A DNA stretch of 64,000 bases. Origin: Streptomyces longhuiensis. GTDB taxonomy: Bacteria; Actinomycetota; Actinomycetes; Streptomycetales; Streptomycetaceae. The notes below the pieces were generated by a model. The model was not told the DNA's origin. It made no database searches and was given only the letters and a program-made list of their open reading frames with translations. This document shows, piece after piece, positions 16,967-24,800 of the stretch. The stretch is taken from assembly GCF_020616555.1 (NCBI RefSeq), contig NZ_CP085173.1, forward strand, positions 124,001 through 188,000. The letters are read 5' to 3'. A program made the position numbers and the translations under genes. Position 1 is the stretch's first letter, and each line of letters begins with the position of its first letter.

Positions 16967-17890
16967 TCACCCAACCCGCACGGCCCTTCTCATGTCACGG
17001 CCGAACAGCCCAGCCGGCACTTCCCCCGACGTCGTTAGCCGTTCAAGAGGTGGAGGCCGAAGGCGAACTTGGCCGCGAGCGCGGGCGGCAACGACGGCCA
17101 GCGTGATGAGGCGGCCCTGCCACGTCTGCGGGCCCCAGCCGATGCCGTGGCGCTTGGGACCGAACCAGGCCTGCTTGCCCTCGGCCCCGCCACCGCTACG
17201 CGCATTGCGGCGGCCCCGGCCCGCCCAGGCCCGGTACACGAGGGCAGCGGTGACCCCGAGCCCGGCCACGGCCCACCGGATCACGCGCGAGGTCACCAGG
17301 AAAGCGCCGGTGGGCAGCGAGAGGGCGAGCGCGGCGGTGACGCCTGCCTCCACGAGGCAGACGAACCCGACGATCAACGTCAGGCCGACCAGCCGCCGTT
17401 GGAGTCTGTCGGCGTCGCCGATCCGCGCCAGGGCCGCGTGCACCCGTTCGTCACGGCTGGCGAGGGCAGGGACCAAAAGCATCAGCAGCGGGCGGTGCAC
17501 GGCGGCGGAGACGACGCAGGCGAGCCCGAACGCCCCGGTCGCGAGCGGGCGGTAGAGCTTGAGCGGCAGCGAACTACCCCCGGACATCACGGTGGCGGCG
17601 ACCGCGAGGCCGAGGCCGGTCGCGATCAGCAGGGCGGCCCAGGGCGAGTGGCGGCGTACGGCCGCCGACGCGAGGGCGAGCCCGACCGGGACGGCCCGCT
17701 GATCGCCAGAGCGGTGGCGTCGCTGTGGACGGCGGGACGCAGCAGGTAGTAAAGGGCGAGCGGGGCGAGAGAAGCCACTGCCATGAGGACGACGAACAGG
17801 CGCCGCACCCTCGGCCTGCGCCTGCCGGACGGCGCATCGGGGCAGGCCACGTCGTCGTCCTGCGGTTTTTTTCGTGCCGTGCATGGTCAT
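16967..17890 (-). pseudogene. VC0807-like membrane protein, two 1-base indels
   Basis: The ATG at 17890 overlaps the stop of the upstream gene (ATGA). With one fewer A in the seven-base A run (17866-17872), the frame reads MTMHGTKK-PQDDDVACPDAP then RVRRLFVVLMAVASLAPLAL, the first membrane helix. A second missing base near 17700 moves the frame to VPVGLALASAAVRRHSPWAA, and four or more membrane segments follow (TGAFGLACVVSAAVHRPLLM, LVGLTLIVGFVCLVEAGVTA). The family is VC0807-like with unknown function. The C-terminal 80 residues (PKRHGIGWGPQTWQGRLITL) look like part of a different small membrane protein joined on. Confidence 0.75.
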
Positions 17891-18528
17891 TCCGTCTCTG
17901 CCGGCAGGACGAAGAAGCCTGCGACTTGTCCGTCGGCGTTGAGGGCGACCCGGCGCACCAGGTCCCCGCGCTCGTGGGCCACGGGGATGTCGACCACGGT
18001 GTAGCCGGAGATAGTGCGCACAGTGGGCGTGCCCAGCTCCAGGAATGGGCCGAATTCGCGGTCTGACTTTTGCCAGATCCCACGCAGCATGTCCGCTGGG
18101 GCCGCCTGCGACATCCGCGTATCAAAGCTTGAGCGCATCTCGTCCCATCGCTGGTGCACGAAGTGCTCAAGCACCCGCATCCCCGCTTCGGCCGCGCCGG
18201 GCAGCTCTGGAGTGCCCTGCGAAGTGTCCGCGGTTCCGCCGAATCGCTGGAACGCGGCCTGGCGCGTGACGTGCAGCACGTCGCCGATGGCGGCCCAGCT
18301 GAGGCCGCGGCTGCGGGCCTGCCGCACCAGGGCGCGCTGGATGTCGTCGACGACGGCGATGAGGCCGCGGGAGGCGGCGAGCGCGGAGAGCGCCGGATCG
18401 CCGCCGGTCTCCCGGCTGCCCAGGAGCACGTCGGCGAGCAGCGTCGTGTTGGCCTTCAAGGTCAGCCCCATGACCTCCCGGTCCGCCGCGTCGGCAGCAA
18501 CGGAGGAGCTGGGTTCGCCCTCACTCAT
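17887..18528 (-). CDS. DUF3887-domain protein with HTH-like N-terminus
   Basis: A 213-residue protein. Residues 45-95 (LIAVVDDIQRALVRQARSRG, LSWAAIGDVLHVTRQAAFQR) look like a helix-turn-helix related to the motif in the rheA-like protein. The C-terminal 110 residues (RVLEHFVHQRWDEMRSSFDT, TPTVRTISGYTVVDIPVAHE, GDLVRRVALNADGQVAGFFV) have the SnoaL/DUF3887 fold pattern, often ligand-binding. It may therefore be a sensor-type regulator, but this is inference. The stop overlaps the start of the broken membrane gene (17887-17890). An imperfect inverted repeat lies just upstream of the start. Confidence 0.75.
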   Translation of the reverse strand: MSEGEPSSSVAADAADREVMGLTLKANTTLLADVLLGSRETGGDPALSALAASRGLIAVVDDIQRALVRQARSRGLSWAAIGDVLHVTRQAAFQRFGGTADTSQGTPELPGAAEAGMRVLEHFVHQRWDEMRSSFDTRMSQAAPADMLRGIWQKSDREFGPFLELGTPTVRTISGYTVVDIPVAHERGDLVRRVALNADGQVAGFFVLPAETE

Positions 18529-18532
18529 GCAT

Positions 18533-18576
18533 GTAAAGGCGCCTTGACGCCCGACTGCATGTCAAGACTCCTTTAC
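18533..18576. repeat. Inverted repeat in front of the DUF3887 gene
   Basis: GTAAAGG-CGC-CTTGAC (18533-18548) and GTCAAG-ACT-CCTTTAC (18561-18576) are inverted copies, differing only in the central three bases of each arm, with 12 bases between. It starts five bases before the gene's start codon on the minus strand, so it could be an operator or a leader hairpin. Confidence 0.55.
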
Positions 18577-18756
18577 GCGCCCCTTCGCCAGACGACACGA
18601 GACCGACCCCCGGAGCGGGCGGCTCAGCCCCGGCGCTTCTTGCGGCGTCCGACCAATCGGCCAGTCCCGCCCGCAGACGGCGCCGCAGTGGCAGCGGCGG
18701 TGAGGCCGGCTGCGCCGGACGGAAAGGCTTGGGCGGAATCGGCGTCCCGGCAGGCG

Positions 18757-18787
18757 TAATGCAGTTCTCGATACGCCGCCGACATGT
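18757..18787 (+). promoter_or_regulatory. Second copy of the VanR-type box
   Basis: This segment resembles the vanR promoter region at 20487-20516; both contain TCGATACGCCG followed by CGA(C/T)ATG and a similar upstream block beginning CCGGCA. It lies between the vanJ stop and the DUF3887 gene in plus orientation, with no plus-strand gene after it. It may be a relic of a duplicated van promoter or drive antisense RNA to vanJ. Confidence 0.4.
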
Positions 18788-18812
18788 CACCACCCGGCGG
18801 CTCACGCGGCGT

Positions 18813-19898
18813 TCACCAGCTGATTCCGGCCGCCACCGGCCGGTGGTCGCTACCCGTGGCCGGCAGCAGCCACGCGCTCTTCGGCTCCACGCCGCGGACC
18901 AGGATCTGGTCGATGCGCGCCACCGGGAACTTCGCGGGCCAACTGAAGCCGAAGCCGTCCCCGGCCACGTCCTGGACCGAGCGCAGCTGCGAGGCGAGGC
19001 CGTCGAGCGCACGGTCGTCCATGGTGCCGTTGAAGTCACCGAGCACCAGCACCCGCTCGCTGCGCTCGGCGGCGACGGCCTTGGCGAGCTTTGTCGCGCC
19101 GGCGTCGCGCGAGTCCGTCCAGAAGCCGCCCCTGGGCATCAGCCTTACGGAACCCAGATGCGCCACGTACACCGCCAGCGGCCCCTTCTGAGTGGTCACC
19201 GTGGTGCGCAGTGCACGGGGCGGGTCCACCGGGATGTCCTCGGGCCGCAGCTTCTTGGCCAGTGGCCCGACCATGCCCCGCAGGACGTCGACCGGCCGTG
19301 TGTCCGACAGCGGGAGCTTGCTCCACAGCCCGACCGTTCCCTGCACGGTGTGGTGCGGGTACGCCTTCGCGAGCTCCTTCTCGTACGTGCCCTTGGCCTG
19401 GTCGGTCAGCTCCTCGAGCGCCAGCAGGTCCGCCCCGGAGGAGGCCAGGGCCCGGGCGGTACCGACCGGATCTCGGTTCTCGGCGGCGACGTTGTGGCTG
19501 ACCACCGTGAGGTCGCCGCCCGCATGGGACTTGTCGCCGAGCAGTCCGCCGAAGAGGATCAGCCACACCACGGCCGGCAGCAGCAGCGCGACCACCGCGG
19601 AGGCGGAGCGGCGCCACAGGGCACCGGCCGCAAGCACCGGGATGAACACGCCGAACCACGGCAGCACGGTCTCCACCAGACTGCCGAGGCCCCCGCGGTC
19701 CGTGATCTTCGAGTGCAGCAGCAGGACCAGGCCGAGCAGCAGCGCCAGCGCCGCGAGCACCAGGCCGCGCTTCCATGCCTCCGGCCGGGAGCCGCTGCGC
19801 ATCGCCCGGCGGACGGCCGCGCGCCAGGTACCGGAGCCGGTGTCCCGGCGGCCGATGCCCTCCTGTCCGGCCTGCTCCGCCGGGTCCACCTGCACCAT
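18813..19898 (-). CDS. vanJ: VanJ-like membrane protein with endonuclease/phosphatase domain
   Basis: A 361-residue protein. Residues 40-125 contain three membrane helices (GLVLAALALLLGLVLLLHSK, ETVLPWFGVFIPVLAAGALW, SASAVVALLLPAVVWLILFG). The rest is an endonuclease/exonuclease/phosphatase domain (LTVVSHNVAAENRDPVGTAR, DLLALEELTDQAKGTYEKEL, VLVLGDFNGTMDDRALDGLA) ending with the catalytic TGSDHRPVAA. This is the layout of S. coelicolor VanJ, which gives teicoplanin resistance probably by acting on undecaprenyl-linked lipids. It directly follows the vanY-like gene (23-bp gap) and lies next to vanR-vanS. The ATG at 19898 follows AGCGAGGAC; an upstream start at 19925 is less likely. Confidence 0.85.
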   Translation of the reverse strand: MVQVDPAEQAGQEGIGRRDTGSGTWRAAVRRAMRSGSRPEAWKRGLVLAALALLLGLVLLLHSKITDRGGLGSLVETVLPWFGVFIPVLAAGALWRRSASAVVALLLPAVVWLILFGGLLGDKSHAGGDLTVVSHNVAAENRDPVGTARALASSGADLLALEELTDQAKGTYEKELAKAYPHHTVQGTVGLWSKLPLSDTRPVDVLRGMVGPLAKKLRPEDIPVDPPRALRTTVTTQKGPLAVYVAHLGSVRLMPRGGFWTDSRDAGATKLAKAVAAERSERVLVLGDFNGTMDDRALDGLASQLRSVQDVAGDGFGFSWPAKFPVARIDQILVRGVEPKSAWLLPATGSDHRPVAAGISW

Positions 19899-19921
19899 CG
19901 TCTGTCCTCGCTCACTGCCGT

Positions 19922-20455
19922 TCACTGCTGCATCCTCGGGTCCCGGGTGGAGTCGGCGTACGTCCGCGGGCAGCTGTGATCGATGGCTTCGGAGCGGAGT
20001 TCGTAGTGCCAGGACTCATTCTTGTAGATCTGGCACAACCCGTACACGGCGCCGTGTACGGACAGCCACGTCCTCGCAGCGGAGTGCCCGATGTCGACCG
20101 CGTCCCCCGACACGTGAGGAGAGGTCTCGGCGGTGGCCACCCATCGGGCGGTGGTGTCGTTCCCGACGGCGTCGCCGACCGCACCATGGCGCCCACCGGC
20201 AGGTGTACCACCCTGCTCACCGCGAGGAACCTTCGAGCGGGACCTTGCGGAGGAGGACGAGGGCGGTGCTGTCGAGGAAGACGACGGTGATACGGCCGGG
20301 GAAGGCGAGGAGGACCTGGTCGGGGAAGGCGAGGATTTCTGCGACTGACAGCCGAGGACTGCGGCGATCGCAGCGGTGGCGGCTATAGGGCCGACAACAA
20401 TGCGCCCGTGAATCCGGCGGGTCGTTGTTCGTGCCGATGGTGCGGTGTGGTTCAT
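19922..20455 (-). CDS. Shortened VanY-like D,D-carboxypeptidase lipoprotein
   Basis: The ATG at 20455 starts a 177-residue protein with a lipoprotein signal (GPIAATAAIAAVLGCQSQKS; lipobox AVLGC) and a Ser/Pro-rich linker. The C-terminal part keeps two M15/VanY zinc motifs: SPHVSGDAVDIG and ESWHYEL. Sequence normally between the linker and the first motif (the SGYRS-like strand) is missing or scrambled (GEQGGTPAGGRHGAVGDAVG), so activity is doubtful. VanY trims the terminal D-Ala of peptidoglycan precursors. It shares an 87-bp divergent promoter region with vanR and probably forms an operon with vanJ. Confidence 0.7.
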   Translation of the reverse strand: MNHTAPSARTTTRRIHGRIVVGPIAATAAIAAVLGCQSQKSSPSPTRSSSPSPAVSPSSSSTAPPSSSSARSRSKVPRGEQGGTPAGGRHGAVGDAVGNDTTARWVATAETSPHVSGDAVDIGHSAARTWLSVHGAVYGLCQIYKNESWHYELRSEAIDHSCPRTYADSTRDPRMQQ

Positions 20456-20486
20456 GCCACCAGTCAAGACAGCGGGGTGTTGCCGG

Positions 20487-20534
20487 CACGTATGGGATTT
20501 TCGATACGCCGACGATATGCGCCGACTCGTAGCA
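20487..20534 (+). promoter_or_regulatory. VanR-type box between vanY-like gene and vanR
   Basis: The tandem direct repeats CGATACGCCGA and CGATATGCGCCGA, spaced about one helix turn, fit OmpR-family binding. They lie in the only gap between the divergent vanY-vanJ and vanR-vanS units, just upstream of the vanR start. By analogy with S. coelicolor, phosphorylated VanR would activate both directions. Binding is inferred; no experiment is implied. Confidence 0.5.
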
Positions 20535-20542
20535 TCAATGAC

Positions 20543-21238
20543 ATGCGCGTGTTGATCGTCGAGGACGAGCCCTTTATGGCAGAAGCCATCCGCGATGGCC
20601 TACGCCTGGAAGCGATCGCGGCCGACATCGCAGGCGACGGCGACACCGCTCTGCAACTGCTGAACATCAACGACTACGACATCGCCGTCCTCGACCGCGA
20701 CATCCCCGGACCTTCCGGAGACGAGATCGCCCAACACATCGTCGACTCCGGCAGCGGCATGCCGATCCTCATGCTCACCGCAGCCGACCGTCTCGACGAC
20801 AAGGCCACCGGGTTCGAACTCGGCGCCGACGACTACCTCACGAAACCCTTCGAACTCCGAGAACTCGCGCTCCGGCTCAGAGCACTCAACCGCAGACGCG
20901 CCCACAACAGACCTCCCGTACGAGAGATCGCAGGCCTGCGGCTGGACCCGTTCCGCAGAGAGGTCTACCGGGACGGCCGCTACGTCGCGCTGACCAGGAA
21001 ACAGTTCGCCGTGCTCGAAGTCCTCGTCGCCGCCGAAGGCGGTGTCGTCAGCACCGAAGAACTCCTGGAACGGGCATGGGACGAGAACGCCGACCCGTTC
21101 ACCAACGCCGTACGCATCACCGTCTCGGCACTGCGCAAGCGTCTCGGCGAACCCTGGCTCATCACCACCGTGCCAGGCGTCGGCTACCGCATCGACACAG
21201 CACCCGTCACCGGGCATGGGGGTGGTCACCGTGGATAG
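20543..21238 (+). CDS. vanR: VanR-like OmpR-family response regulator
   Basis: A 231-residue regulator starting MRVLIVEDEPFMAEAIRDGL. The receiver domain (1-115) has acidic residues E7/D8, phosphoacceptor D51 (AVLDRDIPGP), a conserved Thr (ILMLTAADR) and K101 (LTKPFELREL). The winged-helix DNA-binding domain covers about 130-222 (VALTRKQFAVLEVLVAAEGG, NAVRITVSALRKRLGEPWLI, TTVPGVGYRID). The protein closely follows the S. coelicolor VanR pattern as I know it. The vanS start codon overlaps its end (21231-21238). No vanH, vanA or vanX gene is present in the window. Confidence 0.88.
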   Translation: MRVLIVEDEPFMAEAIRDGLRLEAIAADIAGDGDTALQLLNINDYDIAVLDRDIPGPSGDEIAQHIVDSGSGMPILMLTAADRLDDKATGFELGADDYLTKPFELRELALRLRALNRRRAHNRPPVREIAGLRLDPFRREVYRDGRYVALTRKQFAVLEVLVAAEGGVVSTEELLERAWDENADPFTNAVRITVSALRKRLGEPWLITTVPGVGYRIDTAPVTGHGGGHRG

Positions 21239-22316
21239 GCAGCCCGGCTTGAGCGTCCGCCTCAAACTCACCCTCAGCTACGCCGGATTCCTCATACTCG
21301 CGGGTGCTTTGCTGCTCGTCGCCGTGGGAGTGTTCCTCCTGCGACAGGGGTGGTTGCAAACCAACGAATCGGGGGCGGTGAGAGTAACTCCGGGCACCCT
21401 CTTCGTGCGCGGTTTCGCCCCAACGGCAGCCGCAGTAATGGTGTTCCTCCTGGTGTTCGGTCTCCTGGGAGGGTGGATCCTCGCCGGACGCATGCTCGCC
21501 CCCCTGGACCGCATCACCCACGCCACCCGCACGGCCGCGGCCGGATCGCTGACCCACCGGATCCGGTTGCCGGGCCGCAACGACGAGTTCCGCGAACTCG
21601 CCGACGCCTTCGACATGATGCTCGCGCAGCTCGAAGCACACGTCGCGGAACAGAAGAGATTCGCCGCCAACGCCTCGCACGAGCTACGTACTCCGCTGGC
21701 GATCTCGAAGACACTCATCGACGTCGCCCGCACCGATCCGCACCAAGACACCGGCGAACTCATCGACCGCCTCCACGCCGTCAACACCCGGGCCATCGAC
21801 CTTACTGAGGCACTGCTCCTGATCAGCCGCGCTGAGCAGCGGTCCTTCGCCCGAGAGCGCGTCGATCTGTCCCTCATGGCGGAAGAAGCCACCGAAACGC
21901 TCCTCCCCCTCGCCGAAAAGCACGGCGTCACCCTCGAGACCCGCGGCGACATCGCCCCCACGATCGGATCGCCGACGCTCCTGCTGCAGCTGACGACGAA
22001 CCTCGTGCACAACGCGATCGTCCACAACCTGTCTGACCAGGGCACCGTGTGGGTCCACACCGGCGTCCGCCCCAAGACCGCGGCGCTCACCGTCGAGAAC
22101 ACCGGCGAGCAGCTCACCCCACAGCTGGTCGCGACCCTCACCGAACCCTTCCAGCGCGGCACCGAACGCGTCCACACCGACCAGGCAGGCGTCGGCCTGG
22201 GCCTGGCCATCGTCAAGACCATCACCGAGGCACACGACGGAACTCTCACGCTTACCCCACGCCCTGCCGGCGGGATGCGCATCACCGTGGAATTGCCCGC
22301 CGCATCAGGAGGGTGA
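21231..22316 (+). CDS. vanS: VanS-like sensor histidine kinase
   Basis: A 361-residue membrane kinase. The GTG at 21231 (VDRQPGLSVRLKLTLSYAGF) overlaps the vanR stop; ATG at 21216 is possible. Two membrane helices (about 17-38 and 62-86: LILAGALLLVAVGVFLL; TAAAVMVFLLVFGLLGGWIL) bracket a very short extracytoplasmic loop (RQGWLQTNESGAVRVTPG), like S. coelicolor VanS, where this loop is implicated in vancomycin sensing. A HAMP segment follows (GRMLAPLDRITHATRTA), then the H box with H150 (NASHELRTPLAI), N box (TNLVHNAIVHN) and G2 box (GVGLGLAIVKTI). It should phosphorylate VanR in response to a glycopeptide. Confidence 0.88.
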   Translation: MDRQPGLSVRLKLTLSYAGFLILAGALLLVAVGVFLLRQGWLQTNESGAVRVTPGTLFVRGFAPTAAAVMVFLLVFGLLGGWILAGRMLAPLDRITHATRTAAAGSLTHRIRLPGRNDEFRELADAFDMMLAQLEAHVAEQKRFAANASHELRTPLAISKTLIDVARTDPHQDTGELIDRLHAVNTRAIDLTEALLLISRAEQRSFARERVDLSLMAEEATETLLPLAEKHGVTLETRGDIAPTIGSPTLLLQLTTNLVHNAIVHNLSDQGTVWVHTGVRPKTAALTVENTGEQLTPQLVATLTEPFQRGTERVHTDQAGVGLGLAIVKTITEAHDGTLTLTPRPAGGMRITVELPAASGG

Positions 22317-22849
22317 GCCCCGAGCTGCCAAGAGGCACCAACCGGGGCCGCTCGACACCTCGCGAGCCATACAACTGTCAGCGCTGGATCTGCCGGACGT
22401 GTCGGTACCAGCGCAGGAGGACGCCGGTCAGCTGCTCGTCGAGCCACGCGCGCCGCTCCTCGGCCGCGGCTTCCATCCCACGCGATCGCTGGCCCGCTCA
22501 GGTGGACCATAGGCGTGTACGCGGACCCCAGGACGATGAGGATGACAACGGCCCGCTCATTGATGCGCAGCTGCGGGTTCGCCGAGCGGTTGTGCTAGGC
22601 GTAGTGGTCGATCCGGCTGGTCAGCCACTCCCGCTCGGACTACTTCCTCCGGGGGCGGCCCAGATAGGACCCGGCGGAGCGGAGTGGAACGTCCCTCTTG
22701 ACCAGGTGCGCCATTGCCCGATGCGGGTGACCGTGTGCTGGGCACGGCGAAACCGCGGTGGGCTCCAGTCGACTGGGTGCCGAGACAGCAGGTAAATGGC
22801 TGTGCGACCTGAGCAATGGAGAAGTCGCCGACGGGCACGGCCTGGTGGA
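22317..22849. other. Gap with a short minus-strand gene remnant
   Basis: A minus-strand stretch near 22380-22480 reads MEAAAEERRAWLDEQLTGVL and ends VRQIQR before TGA; it looks like the C-terminus of a lost gene. The interval 22640-22850 probably contains degraded middle parts of the Ku gene (low confidence). No terminator is clear after vanS. Confidence 0.35.
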
Positions 22850-23159
22850 GCTGGGAACGGCCGCCACGGCATGCTCACCCTCCAGACGCTGCTCTGGCAG
22901 GACGAACTGCTCGATCCGGGGGCCTGGCCCTGTCTGCACCGGTCACCGAGGGGGAGCTGGAGCTCAACGAGGTACTGATGCGCGAACTCCCGGGTGTCGA
23001 GGTCGACCAGATGCGGGACGAGTACCGTCACGCGCTTGAGCAGCTGGTAGAGGCGAAGGCGGCCAGCTGGCCGCGCCGCCTGAGCCGGTGCCGGCGGTGG
23101 ACTTGATGGCCGCGCCGGAGGAGTCGGTGCAAGTCGCACGCGCGCACCAGGGCGACTGA
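22850..23159 (+). pseudogene. ku: Ku (NHEJ) C-terminal fragment, frameshifted
   Basis: Three consecutive frames give Ku C-terminal sequence: MLTLQTLLWQDELLDPG, then (shift near 22920) GELELNEVLMRELPGVEVDQ with MRDEYRHALEQLVEAKA, then (shift near 23058) the low-complexity tail AVDLMAAPEESVQVARAHQGD before TGA 23157-23159. The pattern LxxxLMxELxGVxVxxxRDEYxxAL is typical of bacterial Ku. With the N-terminal piece at 15199-15425 the window holds both ends of a Ku gene 7.4 kb apart, with the van locus between. Confidence 0.82.
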
Positions 23160-23326
23160 GTGGCGGGCGGGACGGCTCGGCGGTACTGCCCGGGAGTGCT
23201 GGTGCCGTTGTCGGCGGAGGCGTTGTTCTTGAGCGGAGACAGCAGTGACCGGCCGGGGCCTCTTGCGTGCCCGGAGAGCCACGGAGGCCCGCCACTGGCC
23301 GGTGTCTGTGCTGGGAACTGCCGGGA

Positions 23327-23521
23327 CTACATCGGGTCGATGTTTTCCGGCTTGCCCGTACCACCTGCGTGCTCGCTCTGCTCCTTGAGCTGGCGGGCCT
23401 TGTCCTTCAGACGCTGACGCTCCTGCGGGTCAGTAGCGCGTTCCGCGGCCTGTTCCAGGTCCTCAGCCCGAGCACGCATCTGCTTCTGCTGGGCACGACC
23501 GGACTCGCCTGCAGCGCTCAT
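23327..23521 (-). CDS. DUF6381-family small protein
   Basis: A 64-residue, highly charged, helical protein: MSAAGESGRAQQKQMRARAE, DLEQAAERATDPQERQRLKD, KARQLKEQSEHAGG. It matches the Streptomyces DUF6381 pattern; function unknown, probably a stress-induced hydrophilic protein. AAGGAG six bases before the ATG at 23521 fixes the start over the GTG at 23527. The upstream region is duplicated at 37.5-37.65 kb without this gene. Confidence 0.82.
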   Translation of the reverse strand: MSAAGESGRAQQKQMRARAEDLEQAAERATDPQERQRLKDKARQLKEQSEHAGGTGKPENIDPM

Positions 23522-23680
23522 GATCACTCCTTGGGTGATGAGGAAGAGCGGGCCACATCAGCGAAACAGGCTCCGTCACCCTCTGCATCTCGATCAATCA
23601 CCCATTGTTATGCGTGCCGTTGGGGCGCCATCGCGGGGCGACTTGCGTGCCGGAGCTCACGGTATGGGTGCTTTCGCTCA
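23522..23680 (-). promoter_or_regulatory. DUF6381 upstream region, duplicated at 37.47-37.65 kb
   Basis: About 150 bp directly upstream of the DUF6381 start match 37471-37640 closely. The best-conserved parts are the RBS side (TGATCACTCCTTGGGTGATG), AACAGG..CGTCACCCTCTGCAT and GATCAATCACCC. On the gene strand this gives GGGTGATTGATC, which may contain a stress-sigma -10 element. It therefore probably carries the promoter. Confidence 0.5.
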
Positions 23681-23883
23681 GTGGCCTCGGACCCACGGGA
23701 TCGGATACGAGAGGGGCGGCGGCCGGGGCCGCAGCCTGTCCCAGTCCGGGAACCTGACCTGCCGGCAGACGCCGGGAGTGGCCGCGCCTTCGACTGCGCG
23801 TACTGCTCGCCCCAGAGGTAGCCAGAGAGAGTAGCGGTACACGCGTAGGGTGCTCTGATCAGGTAGAACACCATGGGCGGCCT

Positions 23884-23921
23884 CATGGAGATGCCCCCTC
23901 TCCGGAGGGGGCATCTCCATG
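23884..23921. terminator. Perfect 16-bp palindromic hairpin
   Basis: CATGGAGATGCCCCCT, loop CTCCGG and the exact complement. It lies between the DUF6381 unit and the convergent-side end of the gene at 24078-24476, so it may be a bidirectional terminator. It could also be the footprint of a small mobile element. The rest of 23681-24077 has no recognised gene. Confidence 0.55.
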
Positions 23922-24077
23922 CCCAAGGCCGAGCTCAGAGGGGTCTTCCAGGGCGTACAGGATGGCTGCCGGTCACAGGTGCGCGCCCTGCGGGGCCCGT
24001 CAGGGGCACAGCTGGTTCGGCACGGGCCCGTTCGCATCGGATCGGGAGCGTGCCGGGGCCCGGTCGCGGGTGCGTCG

Positions 24078-24476
24078 TCAGGTGGTTGGGGGCACGGCGC
24101 GGGTCAGGGGATTGAGGTCGCCGTAGAGGGCGGCGTGCAGGGCGGCGGCCAGTTCGCGGGCCCGTACCTCGCCGTCCACGTCGTGCAGGTCGAAGGAGAC
24201 GGGGCCGGCGGAGGAGTCGGGACGGATCTCGTGGGAGTGGATGAGGCGGAGGACGGCCTCGCGCACCGCGTTGTACACGGCGGGGTCGATGGTGTGCTGC
24301 GGGGCGGTGAGCGCGTCGGCCTTGACCGTCCACCGCGGGCCGGGCCCGCCCACTTGCTCGACCGCGATGAACACGACGCGCTGATCCCGGGCCGCCTTGC
24401 AGGCGGCCTCGAACGCTTCCAGGCCGGTCGCGTCCGGGATCAGGTCGGCGGGGCAGGGGATCGGCAGCGGCTCCAT
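24078..24476 (-). CDS. Conserved hypothetical protein behind a structured leader
   Basis: A 132-residue protein: MEPLPIPCPADLIPDATGLE, AFEAACKAARDQRVVFIAVE, VGGPGPRWTVKADALTAPQH, a Leu-rich helix and EVRARELAAALHAALYGDLN. GGGAGG nine bases upstream selects the ATG at 24476 over the one at 24485, which directly abuts the Shine-Dalgarno sequence. No family function recognised. Its special feature is the roughly 300-base leader that is duplicated, with a broken start of the same gene, at 8.3-8.6 kb. It is divergent from a STAS-like gene. Confidence 0.7.
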   Translation of the reverse strand: MEPLPIPCPADLIPDATGLEAFEAACKAARDQRVVFIAVEQVGGPGPRWTVKADALTAPQHTIDPAVYNAVREAVLRLIHSHEIRPDSSAGPVSFDLHDVDGEVRARELAAALHAALYGDLNPLTRAVPPTT

Positions 24477-24485
24477 GACCAGCAT

Positions 24486-24800
24486 CCTCCCAGGAGGTTG
24501 AGGAGGCTTGTGTGTTGACGTGGAGCGTGTCCGTGCGGCAGGCGGAACGTTGAGACGGCGCGCGACAACGGCTTCCGGCTCCCTCTCCCCCGGACCGTGC
24601 GAACCAGAGCCCTGGTCTGCCCCTCCGGGGCGTGGCCAGGGCTTTGCGCCTGGGCGGTGTTACGGCGAACCGGCCGAGATGATGAACTGATGGGGCTGCC
24701 CAAGCGGCGGGGCCCCAACCTCGCTGCCACCAACGCAGCCTGGAGCGAGGCGCCGGCGTGTGCCTCGCGGCTCTCGGGGAGCGGTGGGGGCCACGCCCGC
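24486..24800 (-). ncRNA. Duplicated structured 5' leader, copy 2
   Basis: This is the leader of the gene at 24078-24476. The core hairpin at 24608-24643 has an outer 10-bp stem (AGCCCTGGTC/GGCCAGGGCT with one G-U), an unpaired T at 24633 and an inner 6-bp stem closed by loop TCC. Relative to copy 1, C8457 becomes T24616 (G-C to G-U) and A8474 becomes G24632 (A-U to G-U); no stem change breaks pairing. Other conserved blocks flank it. It may be a regulatory RNA acting on the downstream gene. Confidence 0.45.
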
